Shown: positions 20,835 to 30,578 of the stretch, in pieces
How positions within the stretch are numbered: position 1 is the first letter of the stretch
Layout: every line of letters begins with the position of its first letter
Source of the DNA: a virus
IMG/VR virus record: IMGVR_UViG_3300048839_000632
Span: 1 to 35,676 of that record
Direction: 5' to 3' (one strand)
Length of the DNA stretch: 35,676 bases
The notes under the pieces: model-generated
Seen by the model: only the letters and a program-made list of their open reading frames with translations
Database searches by the model: none
What the model was told of the DNA's origin: nothing
Program-made: the position numbers and the translations under genes

Positions 20835-22118
20835 TTACCAGATTGATGATTTTTTTTCTGCAACCTTTTTATCAGCCTGGGTTTTTGCAGCAACTGCAGC
20901 CTCAGCGATATTTTTAGGCTTTGCCTTTCCAGCTGGAGTATGATGCTCCAGATCCAAATCCTCATCATCCGGAGAAAATGATGATCCTGTTCCTGCTGCC
21001 AGAGCTGTGTATTTTTTGCCCAGATCCTCAATGGTTTTGATCATTTTAGGGATCTCCGTTTCAAACTCCTCCAGCTCTTTGGTTTTTGCAACCAGAGATG
21101 CCTTGAGATTTTTATTGGTTGTTTCCAGGGCCTGAATTTTTGCTGCCAGTTTTACCGGATCCTTTGCATCCTTTGCAGCCTGTATTTTTGCTGCATCAGC
21201 TGCTGCCTTTGCAGCTGCATCATCTCCCTCCTCTGCCTTTGGAGTAATTGATTCAATCATTCCTCCTGCAATTGTGTAAACATTGCCATCCTTATCAGTT
21301 AAATCTCCATCCTCCGGAGCTGCTCCATCGATGGTTACGGAATCGCCTGCAGCAGGAGCATCTCCAGCAGCATCCACAATCATTATGCGATCATCATCCA
21401 GAGTGATTTCGATTACTGCATCCTCTATTTTTAGAGCTGCGTTAATTTCTTTGCCAATTGTGTTGAGCATGGAGCCCAATTTTTTGAGATGTTTGTTCAT
21501 TTCTGTAATATTTGGATCTGGTTTAGTATTTCGGGATCCTGGCAAAAATGCCAGTATTCGAGCTTGTGTATTGGTTTTGATGATTTCGGTTGAAAATTTC
21601 AACTCCTGAGCTAAATCTGCAGCCAGGGTTTTTTGTTCCTTCATGTAATCCTTTAGGATCTCAGGATCTGCTCCAGTTTTCTGGATGTAGAAATTGAGGA
21701 TTTTCTCCTCAGCCTGCCTGATTTCTTTGGCCATCTTATCATAATCATCAGCGGTGAATCCGCTCATCTGCCAGGGCTCTTCCCAGGGATTATGAATGAA
21801 AAAATCTGTATTCTCTGTGAGCTTTCTGGTTGAGCCTGCCAAAAATATTACAGTTGCAATTGATGCAACCAGGCCCTCTCCAATGGTTACTATTTTTTTT
21901 CCTGAGTTTACCAGGGCATCATGAATGGCAAATCCCTCAGCAACATCTCCTCCAACTGAATGGATTTTCACATGAAACTCATCAGCTGATTGATTTGCTT
22001 TAATAAAATCATCAACCTGGCGCTTTGTGATTACTCCGTAGTCCTCCGTTCCAATGGATTGCTCATTGTAAACGGTTCCGGATAAAGATAAATGAGCTAC
22101 TTTGATTTTCTTTGCCAT
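20835..22118 (-). CDS. ClpP-type prohead protease fused to a scaffold-like region
   Basis: In this 427-residue protein, residues 5-200 form a ClpP (S14) domain: I-H-S-V-G-G-D-V (52-59, oxyanion), G-L-V-A-S86-I-A (catalytic Ser) and F-F-I-H109-N-P (catalytic His). Residues 220-300 hold acidic strands with D-G-D-L-T-D-K-D-G-N, and 300-370 are an Ala/Lys/Glu coiled coil typical of scaffolds; the end is basic. The ATG at 22118 is used because the earlier in-frame start is a TTG. It matures the capsid by cleavage of scaffold and capsid N-termini. Confidence 0.85.
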   Translation of the reverse strand: MAKKIKVAHLSLSGTVYNEQSIGTEDYGVITKRQVDDFIKANQSADEFHVKIHSVGGDVAEGFAIHDALVNSGKKIVTIGEGLVASIATVIFLAGSTRKLTENTDFFIHNPWEEPWQMSGFTADDYDKMAKEIRQAEEKILNFYIQKTGADPEILKDYMKEQKTLAADLAQELKFSTEIIKTNTQARILAFLPGSRNTKPDPNITEMNKHLKKLGSMLNTIGKEINAALKIEDAVIEITLDDDRIMIVDAAGDAPAAGDSVTIDGAAPEDGDLTDKDGNVYTIAGGMIESITPKAEEGDDAAAKAAADAAKIQAAKDAKDPVKLAAKIQALETTNKNLKASLVAKTKELEEFETEIPKMIKTIEDLGKKYTALAAGTGSSFSPDDEDLDLEHHTPAGKAKPKNIAEAAVAAKTQADKKVAEKKSSIW

Positions 22119-22175
22119 CGGATCCAAATGTAAAAGGGATGGATCCGTTTATATTGCCCTAATTAGTTCAAAAAC

Positions 22176-22445
22176 TCATCTTTGTTTTTTGGAGGTTGCT
22201 TTCCCGGTTTTCAACTTTCCCATCTCCATCAGGTTTATTGATTTGTAAACGGTTCTCTCTGATCGATTTAAGGCATCGGAGGTATTGGTTACTGCAGTTG
22301 GTTTATCCTTAGTAATTAACATCTCATTGTTGAAAAAAAGATAATCAGCTCTTTTTTTCTTGATTGAGGAGCGTATGATTTTAGCCTCAATCAATTGATC
22401 AAGTTCTCCGGATTCCAGGAGTTTATTTATGATCTCAATTATCAT
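22176..22445 (-). CDS. Small protein with possible helix-turn-helix
   Basis: In this 89-residue protein, residues 50-75 (T-A-V-T-N-T-S-D-A-L-N-R-S-E-R-T-V-Y-K-S) read like a helix-turn-helix with a basic C-terminal tail. It follows the tape measure stop by TAAATG coupling and precedes the protease. A DNA-binding protein between tail and head genes might regulate the head genes or serve in packaging. The family is not recognised. Confidence 0.55.
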   Translation of the reverse strand: MIIEIINKLLESGELDQLIEAKIIRSSIKKKRADYLFFNNEMLITKDKPTAVTNTSDALNRSERTVYKSINLMEMGKLKTGKATSKKQR

Positions 22446-25328
22446 TTATCTGATTGCTCCTGCTTCAACATCTGCAACCTCTGCCTGTTTATCAGTAACT
22501 GAAACCACATCAATTACTGGCTTTGGCATCTGCCTGATGGCATCAATTAAACCAGCTCCAATTCCAACTCGATCCTCTATAGGGGTTGATAAGTAGGTTG
22601 CTGTGAATCCTCCATCTGCAAAAGGCAGCGGTTTGCCTTGCCTGTAATCCTCCAGGCCTGCAATGATTGGAGCTGTGGTTGGATCATTGATCATCCAGTT
22701 TGGAGAGATCCATTCCGGGCCTGCCTCTCCGATCAATCCCAATTTAGGAACCAATGCAGGCCCTCCAGATGCAAATGTTGTGAGTCCTCCCTCTGCAAAT
22801 TCTTTGGTTGAGTTGATCTTTGCAACATTGGCCAATCCTGCTGCAATTGCAGCTCCGGCTGCCAGAGGGCCTAAAATCCATCCTGCAACCGGGATCGCTG
22901 ATGCTGATGAATAGGCTGCAGTTGCTGATTTATAGGTGTCAATCAGGGCCTGAGCAGATGCAATGATTTTATATTCAGTTGATCCTTTTTTCAGGAGCGC
23001 TGAAACATTGGCCAGCATTCCCTGAGTTGCTGATAAAGTATTCTCAATGGTTTGATTTGCCAGCTGCTGCTTTGCCTTTTCATATTTGGCAGTAATGGCC
23101 AGGGTATCCGCTCCGCTCTTTTCAGCATTGAGCAGCTCTGCCTGATATCCAGATTCCAGCAGGGCCAGTTTATTCTCATATTCCAACTCCGGAGGAGATG
23201 CCTCCAGAGCCAGCTGCCTGGCTGCCAATTGAGCCTGAGTTGCATCATAGGAATTTTTGTAAGTAAGATCCGCAACTGCCAGGCCATGCTCTGCCAGGAT
23301 CTCCATTTCCTTTGTATGGCTTTCAACCTTGATCAGAGTTTTCTGCTCCTCAGTCAATCCCTCAGCTGCCAGATCTTGATCTCTCTTTGCCTTGAGTACT
23401 GCCAGCTCCTGATTGGCCTGATCGTTTATTATTTTCAGATTGATGATGAATCTCTCCTGATCGGTTTTGGCTTTTGCCAGGCCTGCAGCATTGAGATTGT
23501 TCTGGATGTTGATCTGAGATTGGATCCTGAAATTAGCCTCCTCTTGATCATATTTTGCATCAATCTCGAGCTGCTTTTTTCTGCTCTCCTCTCTGAGCAG
23601 GGCCTCCAGTTTTTTCCTTTGCTCTCCGCTTACTTTGATCGCTGCCAATTTATCTGCCAGAGCAGCCTGCTCCTTTTGCAGCTCCTGAGTTCTGGGATCA
23701 GATCCTCCTGAAATTTGGAGATCCCTGATCTGCTTATCAGCATCAGCCTGCTCCTTTGCAGCAGTTATGGCTGCAGCCTTTGCAGCATCTGCAGCAGCTT
23801 TGGCTTTGGCAGCCTTATCATCATCAATTTTTTTCTGATCATCAGCTCGTTTTTTTGCCTCTCTCAATGAGATGGCTGTGATCTCCGTTTGATTATCGAT
23901 TACTGCAGCCCGGTAATCATCCAGCTGTTTTTGCTGATCCTCTGAGAGCTTTCCATTTTCTTTGCGGAGGATCTCCAGATTCTCGATTTGCTTTGCCAGG
24001 GTAATATTGGCAGCGGTTAATTTCAACCTCTCGAGCCTGGAGGTTTCCTGGCCAGCTGCCTGAGCCAGTTTGATCTCTCTGTCATATCTGGCAGCAACTC
24101 CATCAGCGATTTTTTGCTGATCTTTAATTCCCTGCTCCGCTTGATTGGCTGCCTCTGAATTAACCAGGCCCATGGCAACTCCCAGAGCTTTAATTCCATC
24201 GATGAGCAGAAACAATGGAGCAAATGCCAGTTTGATTGCAGATCCAAATATTCCCAGGGAATCAATTATATCAGTTACTTTCTGCTTTGTTTCTTTGAAA
24301 TGGAGGATCAGCTCAACCAGCAGCAGAACCAGCAATCCAATCCCGGTTCCTGCCAGGGCCAATCTAAACAATTTCATTGCTCCGGTTGAGGATCCAACTG
24401 CCAGAGCATAAAGCGATTGAGCTGCAGATGTTGCTTTGAGTGCAACCGTTGAATCCTTTTGCAGGATATGGCTTATCTCCGTTAATGAGTTCAAAACTGC
24501 CATTGATGCCTGAACCTTTACCAATACAGCCATCAGCTCCTTTTGCTCTCCTCCAAAGAGAGCAGCGGATCCCTGGGCCAGAGTAAATCCAGCAGCAACT
24601 CCTTTGGCTCCCTGCACAATTGATAATAGGGTTGATTCTCCATCTGCCAGATTTTTTACAGATGTATTGAGTTCTGTGAGCTTATCCTGAGCCTCTGCAG
24701 CTTTCTCAATCAGCTCTCTGCCTATGAGGGAATTTAGGCCTCCCTGTTTGGCTGCCTCATCTTTCAGCTCCTTAATTGCTTTTTTTAAATCTCCAACTCC
24801 AGCAGTCGCAATTGTACTGGCAATCTCGGATTTATCTTTCATTTCAGTTAATGCAGCTCCCAGGCTTTTGATGGCTCCGCTTTCATCAATGGCTCCTTTG
24901 ATCCTGCTCTGGAATAGGGATGGCTGTTTTTGCCGGATATCGATTTCCTGCTGCAGGAGAGAGTTGAGTTTGGTTTCAACCTCTGCAAACTCATTGGATC
25001 CGATTACAGAATTTTTCAGCTCCAGCTGAGTTGCTTTGATTTGTTGCTGCAGCTCTCCAAAGGATCCCTCAGCAAATTTGGCTCCGGAGTTTACTCCTCC
25101 CAGGGCCTGAGTTTGTGCTTTGGTTGCATCCTGGAGCAATTTAATCTCCTGCTTTAAAGCCTGAGAGCGAACCTCCAGCTCCTCAAATTTCTGGGATCCT
25201 TTCTCAGTATTTTCAAATTCCTTTGTTGTTTCCTTGAGAGCATCCTTCATTGCTTTAATAGTGGGCAATGCCTTTGCTGCATCCAGCTCCAGGATAAACA
25301 GAGCTTTTCTGGTTTGTGAGTCTGCCAT
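22446..25328 (-). CDS. Tail tape measure protein
   Basis: This 960-residue protein is the largest in the genome: helical throughout, with long Lys/Glu/Gln coiled coils (20-130, 400-780), hydrophobic segments at about 321-344 and 362-386, and a Gly/Ala-rich hydrophobic region near the C-terminus (W-I-L-G-P-L-A-A-G-A-A-I-A-A-G-L) before a folded end. These are the marks of tape measure proteins, which set tail length and enter the host membrane. By the usual relation of about 0.15 nm per residue the tail would be about 140 nm. The start overlaps the previous stop (TAATG). Confidence 0.9.
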   Translation of the reverse strand: MADSQTRKALFILELDAAKALPTIKAMKDALKETTKEFENTEKGSQKFEELEVRSQALKQEIKLLQDATKAQTQALGGVNSGAKFAEGSFGELQQQIKATQLELKNSVIGSNEFAEVETKLNSLLQQEIDIRQKQPSLFQSRIKGAIDESGAIKSLGAALTEMKDKSEIASTIATAGVGDLKKAIKELKDEAAKQGGLNSLIGRELIEKAAEAQDKLTELNTSVKNLADGESTLLSIVQGAKGVAAGFTLAQGSAALFGGEQKELMAVLVKVQASMAVLNSLTEISHILQKDSTVALKATSAAQSLYALAVGSSTGAMKLFRLALAGTGIGLLVLLLVELILHFKETKQKVTDIIDSLGIFGSAIKLAFAPLFLLIDGIKALGVAMGLVNSEAANQAEQGIKDQQKIADGVAARYDREIKLAQAAGQETSRLERLKLTAANITLAKQIENLEILRKENGKLSEDQQKQLDDYRAAVIDNQTEITAISLREAKKRADDQKKIDDDKAAKAKAAADAAKAAAITAAKEQADADKQIRDLQISGGSDPRTQELQKEQAALADKLAAIKVSGEQRKKLEALLREESRKKQLEIDAKYDQEEANFRIQSQINIQNNLNAAGLAKAKTDQERFIINLKIINDQANQELAVLKAKRDQDLAAEGLTEEQKTLIKVESHTKEMEILAEHGLAVADLTYKNSYDATQAQLAARQLALEASPPELEYENKLALLESGYQAELLNAEKSGADTLAITAKYEKAKQQLANQTIENTLSATQGMLANVSALLKKGSTEYKIIASAQALIDTYKSATAAYSSASAIPVAGWILGPLAAGAAIAAGLANVAKINSTKEFAEGGLTTFASGGPALVPKLGLIGEAGPEWISPNWMINDPTTAPIIAGLEDYRQGKPLPFADGGFTATYLSTPIEDRVGIGAGLIDAIRQMPKPVIDVVSVTDKQAEVADVEAGAIR

Positions 25329-27322
25329 TACATTCGAATTAATATTATTTCTGTGAGCCTTCCATCATTCACATTTCGATCAATTTTGTTGAGGTAAAAA
25401 TTTGCAGCCTCCTGCTTTAAATATATTGGAATAAAATGATCCCTGGTTTCAACATCAACTGCTGAAATATAGGCCGGAACCTTGAGCAACTTTGCTCTAA
25501 ATAGCATTCTCTGGAGTTCTGTGTAATGATCCTGGAGCATGCTATCCCAATCAAGATACTTTAATGCAGGGCTGCCAGGAACCGGGAATGAGTGAGGAGT
25601 TACAAAATAACAAAAGGGAATATACATCCCTGCAGGAAATGCCAGAGAGTTGGTTCCATCTGTGAGCGTAAATGGATCTCCATCCAGATCATCTGCATCA
25701 ATAAATAAATCATACAAAACCCTGGGCAATACTTTTACCTGGAATGCAGGATCATCCGGAATGGAAATTGGTTTCTGCATCAGGATGGATGGAACCGGGA
25801 TCCCTGATCCGGATCCTGCCAGATATTCTCTGCTTTCAAAGGTTCCTGCAAATGGCAGGGTTGCAATTGTTTTCTCCTCCGGCAAATTCTGATCATCAAC
25901 ATCAAAAAAGCCATCTGCATCTCCTGGAATAAATCTCTCATATTCTGATGAATCAACTTTATACTTGAAATGATTCCTCTGAGCATATCCTGGAATTATA
26001 CTGGATCGCTTTGCTTTACTTATTACAACCTTTCCGCTCCAATCCTTTGCCAGATGTGAGTTTTCATAAAGGTTTTTGAACTGCTTAAAATAAACTATTT
26101 TATTCAGGGCATCAGTTGCAAATATTATCCCGGTCATTTGAGCAACTGCTTTCATAAAATCGATCTGAGTAAAATCTGGCAGATTGTATGATAATGATAT
26201 CCTGCTGCCATAAAATGCCTCCAGATCCTCTGCATCGTAAATCTCCAGAGAGGATCCTGAATGGATGTTGATGAATCCGATCCCTGTATTCCTCAGCAGC
26301 AGATAAAGCTCATCATCTTTCTCCAGAACATATTTTCCCTCATAAGTTCTCACTCCGGTTGTAATTCCCAGCAGCCAATTATCATAATCCAGATCATACT
26401 GATCCATGATTATGGTTGAGCCTCCTCTCTTTATCCAAACATCCACAACTCCGGAGGATCCTGAGAGGTTCTCATAATCCAGGATAAATCTGGCATAATA
26501 GGTTCCTGAGTATTGGGCCTTGTAATATCCATATCCTGCTCCGGATCCATATGTGATCAGGTTGTTTGGATCGATCAATACATTTGAATCATGGATCTCC
26601 ATTTTCTTAAATGGAAATAATCCATCAGGTACAACAAAATCAACATTGGTAATTCCTTTGGCTTTTGTATACTCCGGATCTCCCTCGAGCCTTTCATTTG
26701 TGAATGGCAGGATCTGCCTGGTAATTTCAAAACTATTGAGGATCTCTCCGGAGAAAGTATATCCTGATTCTGCCTCAATCTGATCCAGGATGGCCCTGGA
26801 GAAAATTGCAGGCCTGAGGTATCTCAGATCAACTGTTCTGGAGGTATTAAATCTGCCATAATTGATCAGAGGATATTTGTAAATATCTGCATAAGTATTT
26901 CCTCCTCTCAACCGGAGATCCCAATCAAATTCATGATCTCCTGCAGAGAGATCCAGATCTGAGATCTTTGATTTTCCCAGGATCCTGAAAAATGATTCAT
27001 TCCCTACAATTACTTTGATGAAATAATAATCATCATCCGCTCCGGTTAATTGAGCAATTGCCAGAGGTACGGTTGTAACTCCTCCCTGTATCAAATGGGC
27101 AATTGCGGTTCTGTATGCAATGGCAGAATCTGAGCTGGTAAGATCAGCCCATTCCATATTTTTGATGTTGCCTGGAGATTTTGGAACATTGAATATCTGG
27201 GAGAAATCTGAGTTCACATCAGTTACCTGAGCAATATCATTCTGAACATAGCTCATTGCAACCAGACTCTTTTCATCCAGCTCCATCCGCTTTCCATTGA
27301 TGAATAATTCAGTTTGATTCAT
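25328..27322 (-). CDS. Large tail-tip (distal tail/baseplate) protein
   Basis: In this 664-residue protein, residues 1-100 (L-F-I-N-G-K-R-M-E-L, D-F-S-Q-I-F-N-V-P-K-S) match the start of tail proteins typical of Bacteroidota siphophages, in which the S-x-I-F-x-V-P segment is constant. The rest is beta-rich with L-P-D-F-T-Q-I-D-F-M-K-A-V-A-Q-M (about 392) and several Tyr-rich strands. It precedes the tape measure in transcription. It probably forms the tail tip hub or distal tail ring. Confidence 0.7.
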   Translation of the reverse strand: MNQTELFINGKRMELDEKSLVAMSYVQNDIAQVTDVNSDFSQIFNVPKSPGNIKNMEWADLTSSDSAIAYRTAIAHLIQGGVTTVPLAIAQLTGADDDYYFIKVIVGNESFFRILGKSKISDLDLSAGDHEFDWDLRLRGGNTYADIYKYPLINYGRFNTSRTVDLRYLRPAIFSRAILDQIEAESGYTFSGEILNSFEITRQILPFTNERLEGDPEYTKAKGITNVDFVVPDGLFPFKKMEIHDSNVLIDPNNLITYGSGAGYGYYKAQYSGTYYARFILDYENLSGSSGVVDVWIKRGGSTIIMDQYDLDYDNWLLGITTGVRTYEGKYVLEKDDELYLLLRNTGIGFINIHSGSSLEIYDAEDLEAFYGSRISLSYNLPDFTQIDFMKAVAQMTGIIFATDALNKIVYFKQFKNLYENSHLAKDWSGKVVISKAKRSSIIPGYAQRNHFKYKVDSSEYERFIPGDADGFFDVDDQNLPEEKTIATLPFAGTFESREYLAGSGSGIPVPSILMQKPISIPDDPAFQVKVLPRVLYDLFIDADDLDGDPFTLTDGTNSLAFPAGMYIPFCYFVTPHSFPVPGSPALKYLDWDSMLQDHYTELQRMLFRAKLLKVPAYISAVDVETRDHFIPIYLKQEAANFYLNKIDRNVNDGRLTEIILIRM

Positions 27323-27702
27323 TTCCCAGAGAGTAGTTTATAAAATGAAAGATACAAATCCCGGAGCCAAAATATCAGCAGCGGTTTGTTTTCAATGGCT
27401 TTAATGGTTCTCAATACATGAGATCTACCTGATGATTTTTTTTGATTTACAAATGTTGCTGAATATGCCAATTTAGTTACTTGCTCAAACTCATCTCCAT
27501 GCAATTGGATATCCCTTTTTAAATTCATGTTTACTGCTCTGCAGCGGTTTGCCCATCGTCTGGAGAAATGGATATAAATTTCCCGGATCTCTTTGGGCTC
27601 CTTTTTTCTGCATGCAATAAAAAACTCCAGGGCCAGCAGTTCAATCTCCTTTGTAAATGCATTGGCCTGCCTCCTGGATCTTCGATGGCTCTCATGTATC
27701 AT
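27319..27702 (-). CDS. Hypothetical basic helical protein of the tail region
   Basis: This 127-residue, strongly basic, helical protein starts H-R-R-S-R-R-Q-A and contains F-S-R-R-W-A-N-R-C-R-A-V-N near 50-60. It overlaps the tail-tip gene start (ATGA at 27319-27322). No family is recognised. In this position a tail assembly or chaperone role is possible. Confidence 0.6.
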   Translation of the reverse strand: MIHESHRRSRRQANAFTKEIELLALEFFIACRKKEPKEIREIYIHFSRRWANRCRAVNMNLKRDIQLHGDEFEQVTKLAYSATFVNQKKSSGRSHVLRTIKAIENKPLLIFWLRDLYLSFYKLLSGK

Positions 27703-27705
27703 AAA

Positions 27706-28170
27706 TCAAGATTGGCTTTGGAGTAATGTTTCTGGTAATTTAATTGCAAAGGAATCCATTGAATATCTCTGATAGGATGTTTCCCTGGTTGTGAACTTTG
27801 CAGCTGGAATCAATACTGTGATCCAGATTGGAGGATAAACTCCTGGATCTGAAACCAGCATTCTCACTCTGGGAGAGGAGAGCATTGTTTCCAGGCCTTT
27901 GATATCTGAGATCTCCAGATTATCCCAGGAAAGGAGCATTTCAAAATTTGCTTTTTTACTGAGATAATCATTGATAGTACTGGCAGAGGAAAGCTCATCA
28001 ATGAATCTCTCAAAGATGATGGCCTCGCTTACATCAAAATTAACTTTCTGATTCCCTTCAAAAACCCAAACATCCCATCCTCCTCCTCGATTCCTCCATG
28101 AGAGGCAAACTGGATTCTCAATGCAACCAGAGTAAATTTTGATCCGTTTTTTTTCTGTGATTCTGCTCAT
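27706..28170 (-). CDS. Hypothetical tail-region protein
   Basis: This 154-residue protein has a first part that includes W-R-N-R-G-G-G-W-D-V-W-V-F-E-G (about 25-39), a pattern I have seen in Bacteroidota phage tail clusters without a known function, followed by a helix-rich middle (70-95) and a strand pair (W-I-T-V-L-I-P-A) near 120. It starts two bases after the nucleotidyltransferase stop and ends three bases before the next gene, so all are one message. Confidence 0.6.
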   Translation of the reverse strand: MSRITEKKRIKIYSGCIENPVCLSWRNRGGGWDVWVFEGNQKVNFDVSEAIIFERFIDELSSASTINDYLSKKANFEMLLSWDNLEISDIKGLETMLSSPRVRMLVSDPGVYPPIWITVLIPAAKFTTRETSYQRYSMDSFAIKLPETLLQSQS

Positions 28171-28172
28171 GA

Positions 28173-28583
28173 TTATGGAATTGAAACTGGATATTTCGCT
28201 CCAGGTAAAAACTTAAAATCAACTTTCTCTGCAAACTTCATCCCTCTGATCCGCTTTGCATAAATACTCTCATGCTCAATGGGAATAACTATATCATAGT
28301 CGCTCATGGCTCTATAATTTCCATTTACCCGGGATCCAAAAACATAAATTTCCGCTCCAGGATAAACTGAGCGGATCTGCTCTGCAATTTTGAGCAGTAC
28401 TTTTTTATTTCCCTCTGATAGCTCATCAAAGTTTTTGGCAGGAGAATGGATCTCAGTTCTGGAATGATAATCCTTTGCATGGCTCTGCTTTGTTTCAGGC
28501 CTATCTGCCAGGCTCCAGGTTTTTGGATTTGTATTGAGCAGGATCTCCTGCATCTGCTCATCTGTTGATTTATCGTTGCTCAT
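28173..28583 (-). CDS. Nucleotidyltransferase-fold protein (MNT-like)
   Basis: In this 136-residue protein the motif V-F-G-S-R-V-N-G-N-Y-R-A-M-S-D95-Y-D97-I-V-I with D122 in V-D-F-K-F is the complete catalytic set of Pol-beta-type minimal nucleotidyltransferases (G-S, D-x-D and third Asp). Residues 1-55 are a polar extension with no clear fold. Such domains transfer nucleotides to proteins, RNA or small molecules and are known as antitoxins and defence factors. No toxin partner (HEPN or alpha/beta) is beside it; both neighbours are tail proteins. Confidence 0.75.
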   Translation of the reverse strand: MSNDKSTDEQMQEILLNTNPKTWSLADRPETKQSHAKDYHSRTEIHSPAKNFDELSEGNKKVLLKIAEQIRSVYPGAEIYVFGSRVNGNYRAMSDYDIVIPIEHESIYAKRIRGMKFAEKVDFKFLPGAKYPVSIP

Positions 28584-28585
28584 AA

Positions 28586-30052
28586 TTAATAAGGATCATA
28601 TAAACTCGGAGTAAATATCATGGATGGCAGATCATAAAATCCGGCCTGGGTGTATTGGAAAGTCCTGGGAGTTGTTCCTGTAGGGGTTTCATAATCTATT
28701 TTGATGAGAAAGGTTGTACAATCTCTCCAATGAATTGCAAAATCATCATAGAACCGGAGAATCAATGGATCACAAATGGAGTTCACTTTATCCATCAGAT
28801 CCCTGAATTGTACCGATCCATTTAATCCAATGATGAAATGTATATCTGCAGGGCTTACAATATTCACAACCTGAGCAGGCAAAGCAGCCAGCTGATCAAC
28901 TCCATCAATTAAAAAGTTTGTGATTGTGAATTTGCATGGAACATTTATTGAGATATCTCTCTCAATTGAATGATAAGCATATCCATCAGGGCTGCCTGGT
29001 TCATCCTTTACTTTGTACCTGAACATTCCCGGAGGAGTTGTTAATCCATCTCCATTATCCAACCAGATATCCATGTACTTTGTTCCTGCAGGGATGTGAT
29101 CGGTTCCTGCAGGCAATGGATCCTCCAGGAGTAATCTGTTCACTCGATTCCTTTGAGTTTTATCCAGGAACGTAAAATCCGATCCGGTTGATGCTTTGTT
29201 GATATCCAAAAACTCCCTCACTCTGGCAACATCTGCAGCATCTGCATCCAGGAGGGTTTCATCATAATATGGGAATGATAATGAAAATGGAAACCCTACA
29301 AAGTAAGTAGGAACCTCAAAGGAGGAGATGAGTTTGATTTTGTCTGGAGGGAAAACTGATAAATAAATCTGAGGTACATAGTCAGCCATATTGCCTGAGT
29401 ATGGATCCAGGATCTGTTTTACTGAATTCATTATGTAATAATGGCCCAATGAGCTATAACTGGAGGAGTAACCTACAAAGCAGAATCTGTATGAAACCTT
29501 TACAGGCCATCCGGATTCCAGATCCATTTTATTGATGCAGTTGCTGTATAAAAATGTATTCTCATTTCCTCCAAATTCTTTAACGTATTTATGAACATCA
29601 CATCTCAGATCTCCATTTGCCTCCGGTCTAAATAAAGGAGATGCCAGGGTTGAAATTACAGAGAGATCCGTTGGATCCAGATGCTCAATCTTGAGCTGCA
29701 GATACCAATTTTGGAAAACTGTATCAGAGTTGATGAATCCATTTGAGCTGGCTCCCAGGTAAGGAATATCCAGCTCAACATGAGTATTATCAGGAACCGA
29801 TAAAACAAGTACTGCTTTATCATAGGCTGCTCCTGCCAGGGATTTCACATAAACCAAACTCCCTGCAGGGATCGCATGAGCTGCAGTTGTGGTAAATGTT
29901 GTGGATGCTCCTCCTCCGGAGGATGCTGCTGCTCCATAACCATAATCAAAACGAAAAAAACGAAACAATACAGCGTTATGCCCAGAGGTATGCCTGGATT
30001 GAATACCTGGATCAATGAATCTGGTTGGTGTATTTACTATGTTTACAGCCAT
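28586..30052 (-). CDS. Minor tail protein
   Basis: This 488-residue beta-rich protein starts I-V-N-T-P-T-R-F-I-D-P-G and has a Gly/Ser/Thr-rich loop (A-A-S-S-G-G-G-A-S-T) near 40-50 followed by strands (H-A-I-P-A-G-S-L-V-Y-V), many Tyr/Phe-rich strands and a final R-T-F-Q-Y-T-Q-A-G-F-Y-D-L-P-S-M-I. It lies between the tail completion genes and the nucleotidyltransferase in one message. It is a likely tail or tail-tip structural protein; I do not recognise a precise family. Confidence 0.6.
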   Translation of the reverse strand: MAVNIVNTPTRFIDPGIQSRHTSGHNAVLFRFFRFDYGYGAAASSGGGASTTFTTTAAHAIPAGSLVYVKSLAGAAYDKAVLVLSVPDNTHVELDIPYLGASSNGFINSDTVFQNWYLQLKIEHLDPTDLSVISTLASPLFRPEANGDLRCDVHKYVKEFGGNENTFLYSNCINKMDLESGWPVKVSYRFCFVGYSSSYSSLGHYYIMNSVKQILDPYSGNMADYVPQIYLSVFPPDKIKLISSFEVPTYFVGFPFSLSFPYYDETLLDADAADVARVREFLDINKASTGSDFTFLDKTQRNRVNRLLLEDPLPAGTDHIPAGTKYMDIWLDNGDGLTTPPGMFRYKVKDEPGSPDGYAYHSIERDISINVPCKFTITNFLIDGVDQLAALPAQVVNIVSPADIHFIIGLNGSVQFRDLMDKVNSICDPLILRFYDDFAIHWRDCTTFLIKIDYETPTGTTPRTFQYTQAGFYDLPSMIFTPSLYDPY

Positions 30053-30068
30053 TTTATTTCTGAATTAA

Positions 30069-30578
30069 TTATTTCACTTTATCGAAACCCTGGAGGATCT
30101 CCGATTGTACGAATGATAAAAATTTGGATCCAAATGTACCTATAAAGGCATCAATCCGCTTATCTGTAATGACTGAGGTAATGATTCCGGTTGGTTTCTG
30201 TAATCTGTATATCATATTTCCCTCCTGATGGATTCTCCTGGCAATCACATAAGCCAATCCGATATAATGATAATACTTAATTTCTCCTTTTGTGTTTCCT
30301 TTTGGCTTTATTCCTTTGGCAAAAATCCATCTCAGGATAATTGATTGGAGAGTTTGCCCTCCGGAATTTCCTTTCTGTGATGGCCCTCTGCCAGTATCCA
30401 GGGCCATGATGTAATCAGCAGCCCAGATTGTGAATCCTGTAGGCCTTATATCAGTAGTTATGGAATCAATTGTCATTCCAGTAACTCTCTGGCCATTTGA
30501 GAGCATCCTGGAGATGATCTCTCCGGTAATCGCTGAGGAGAGCTGAATTAATTCCTCTCTGAAATCCAGATTTAGCAT
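30069..30578 (-). CDS. HK97 gp10-like head-tail/tail completion protein
   Basis: I chose the ATG at 30578 because it overlaps the end of the previous gene (ATGCTAA); a longer start lies within it. In this 169-residue protein, A-A-D-Y-I-M-A-L-D-T-G-R-G-P near 54-67 and A-Y-V-I-A-R-R-I-H-Q-E-G-N near 110-122 match the core (edge loop and C-terminal helix) of HK97 gp10-like proteins that complete the tail or neck. The neighbour upstream looks like a tail terminator, which fits. Confidence 0.7.
   Translation of the reverse strand: MLNLDFREELIQLSSAITGEIISRMLSNGQRVTGMTIDSITTDIRPTGFTIWAADYIMALDTGRGPSQKGNSGGQTLQSIILRWIFAKGIKPKGNTKGEIKYYHYIGLAYVIARRIHQEGNMIYRLQKPTGIITSVITDKRIDAFIGTFGSKFLSFVQSEILQGFDKVK

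Noticed and set aside
23052-23711. 219-residue plus-strand open frame
   Set aside because: It is the antisense shadow of the tape measure coiled coil; long shadows are common because the gene prefers codons whose complements avoid stops.
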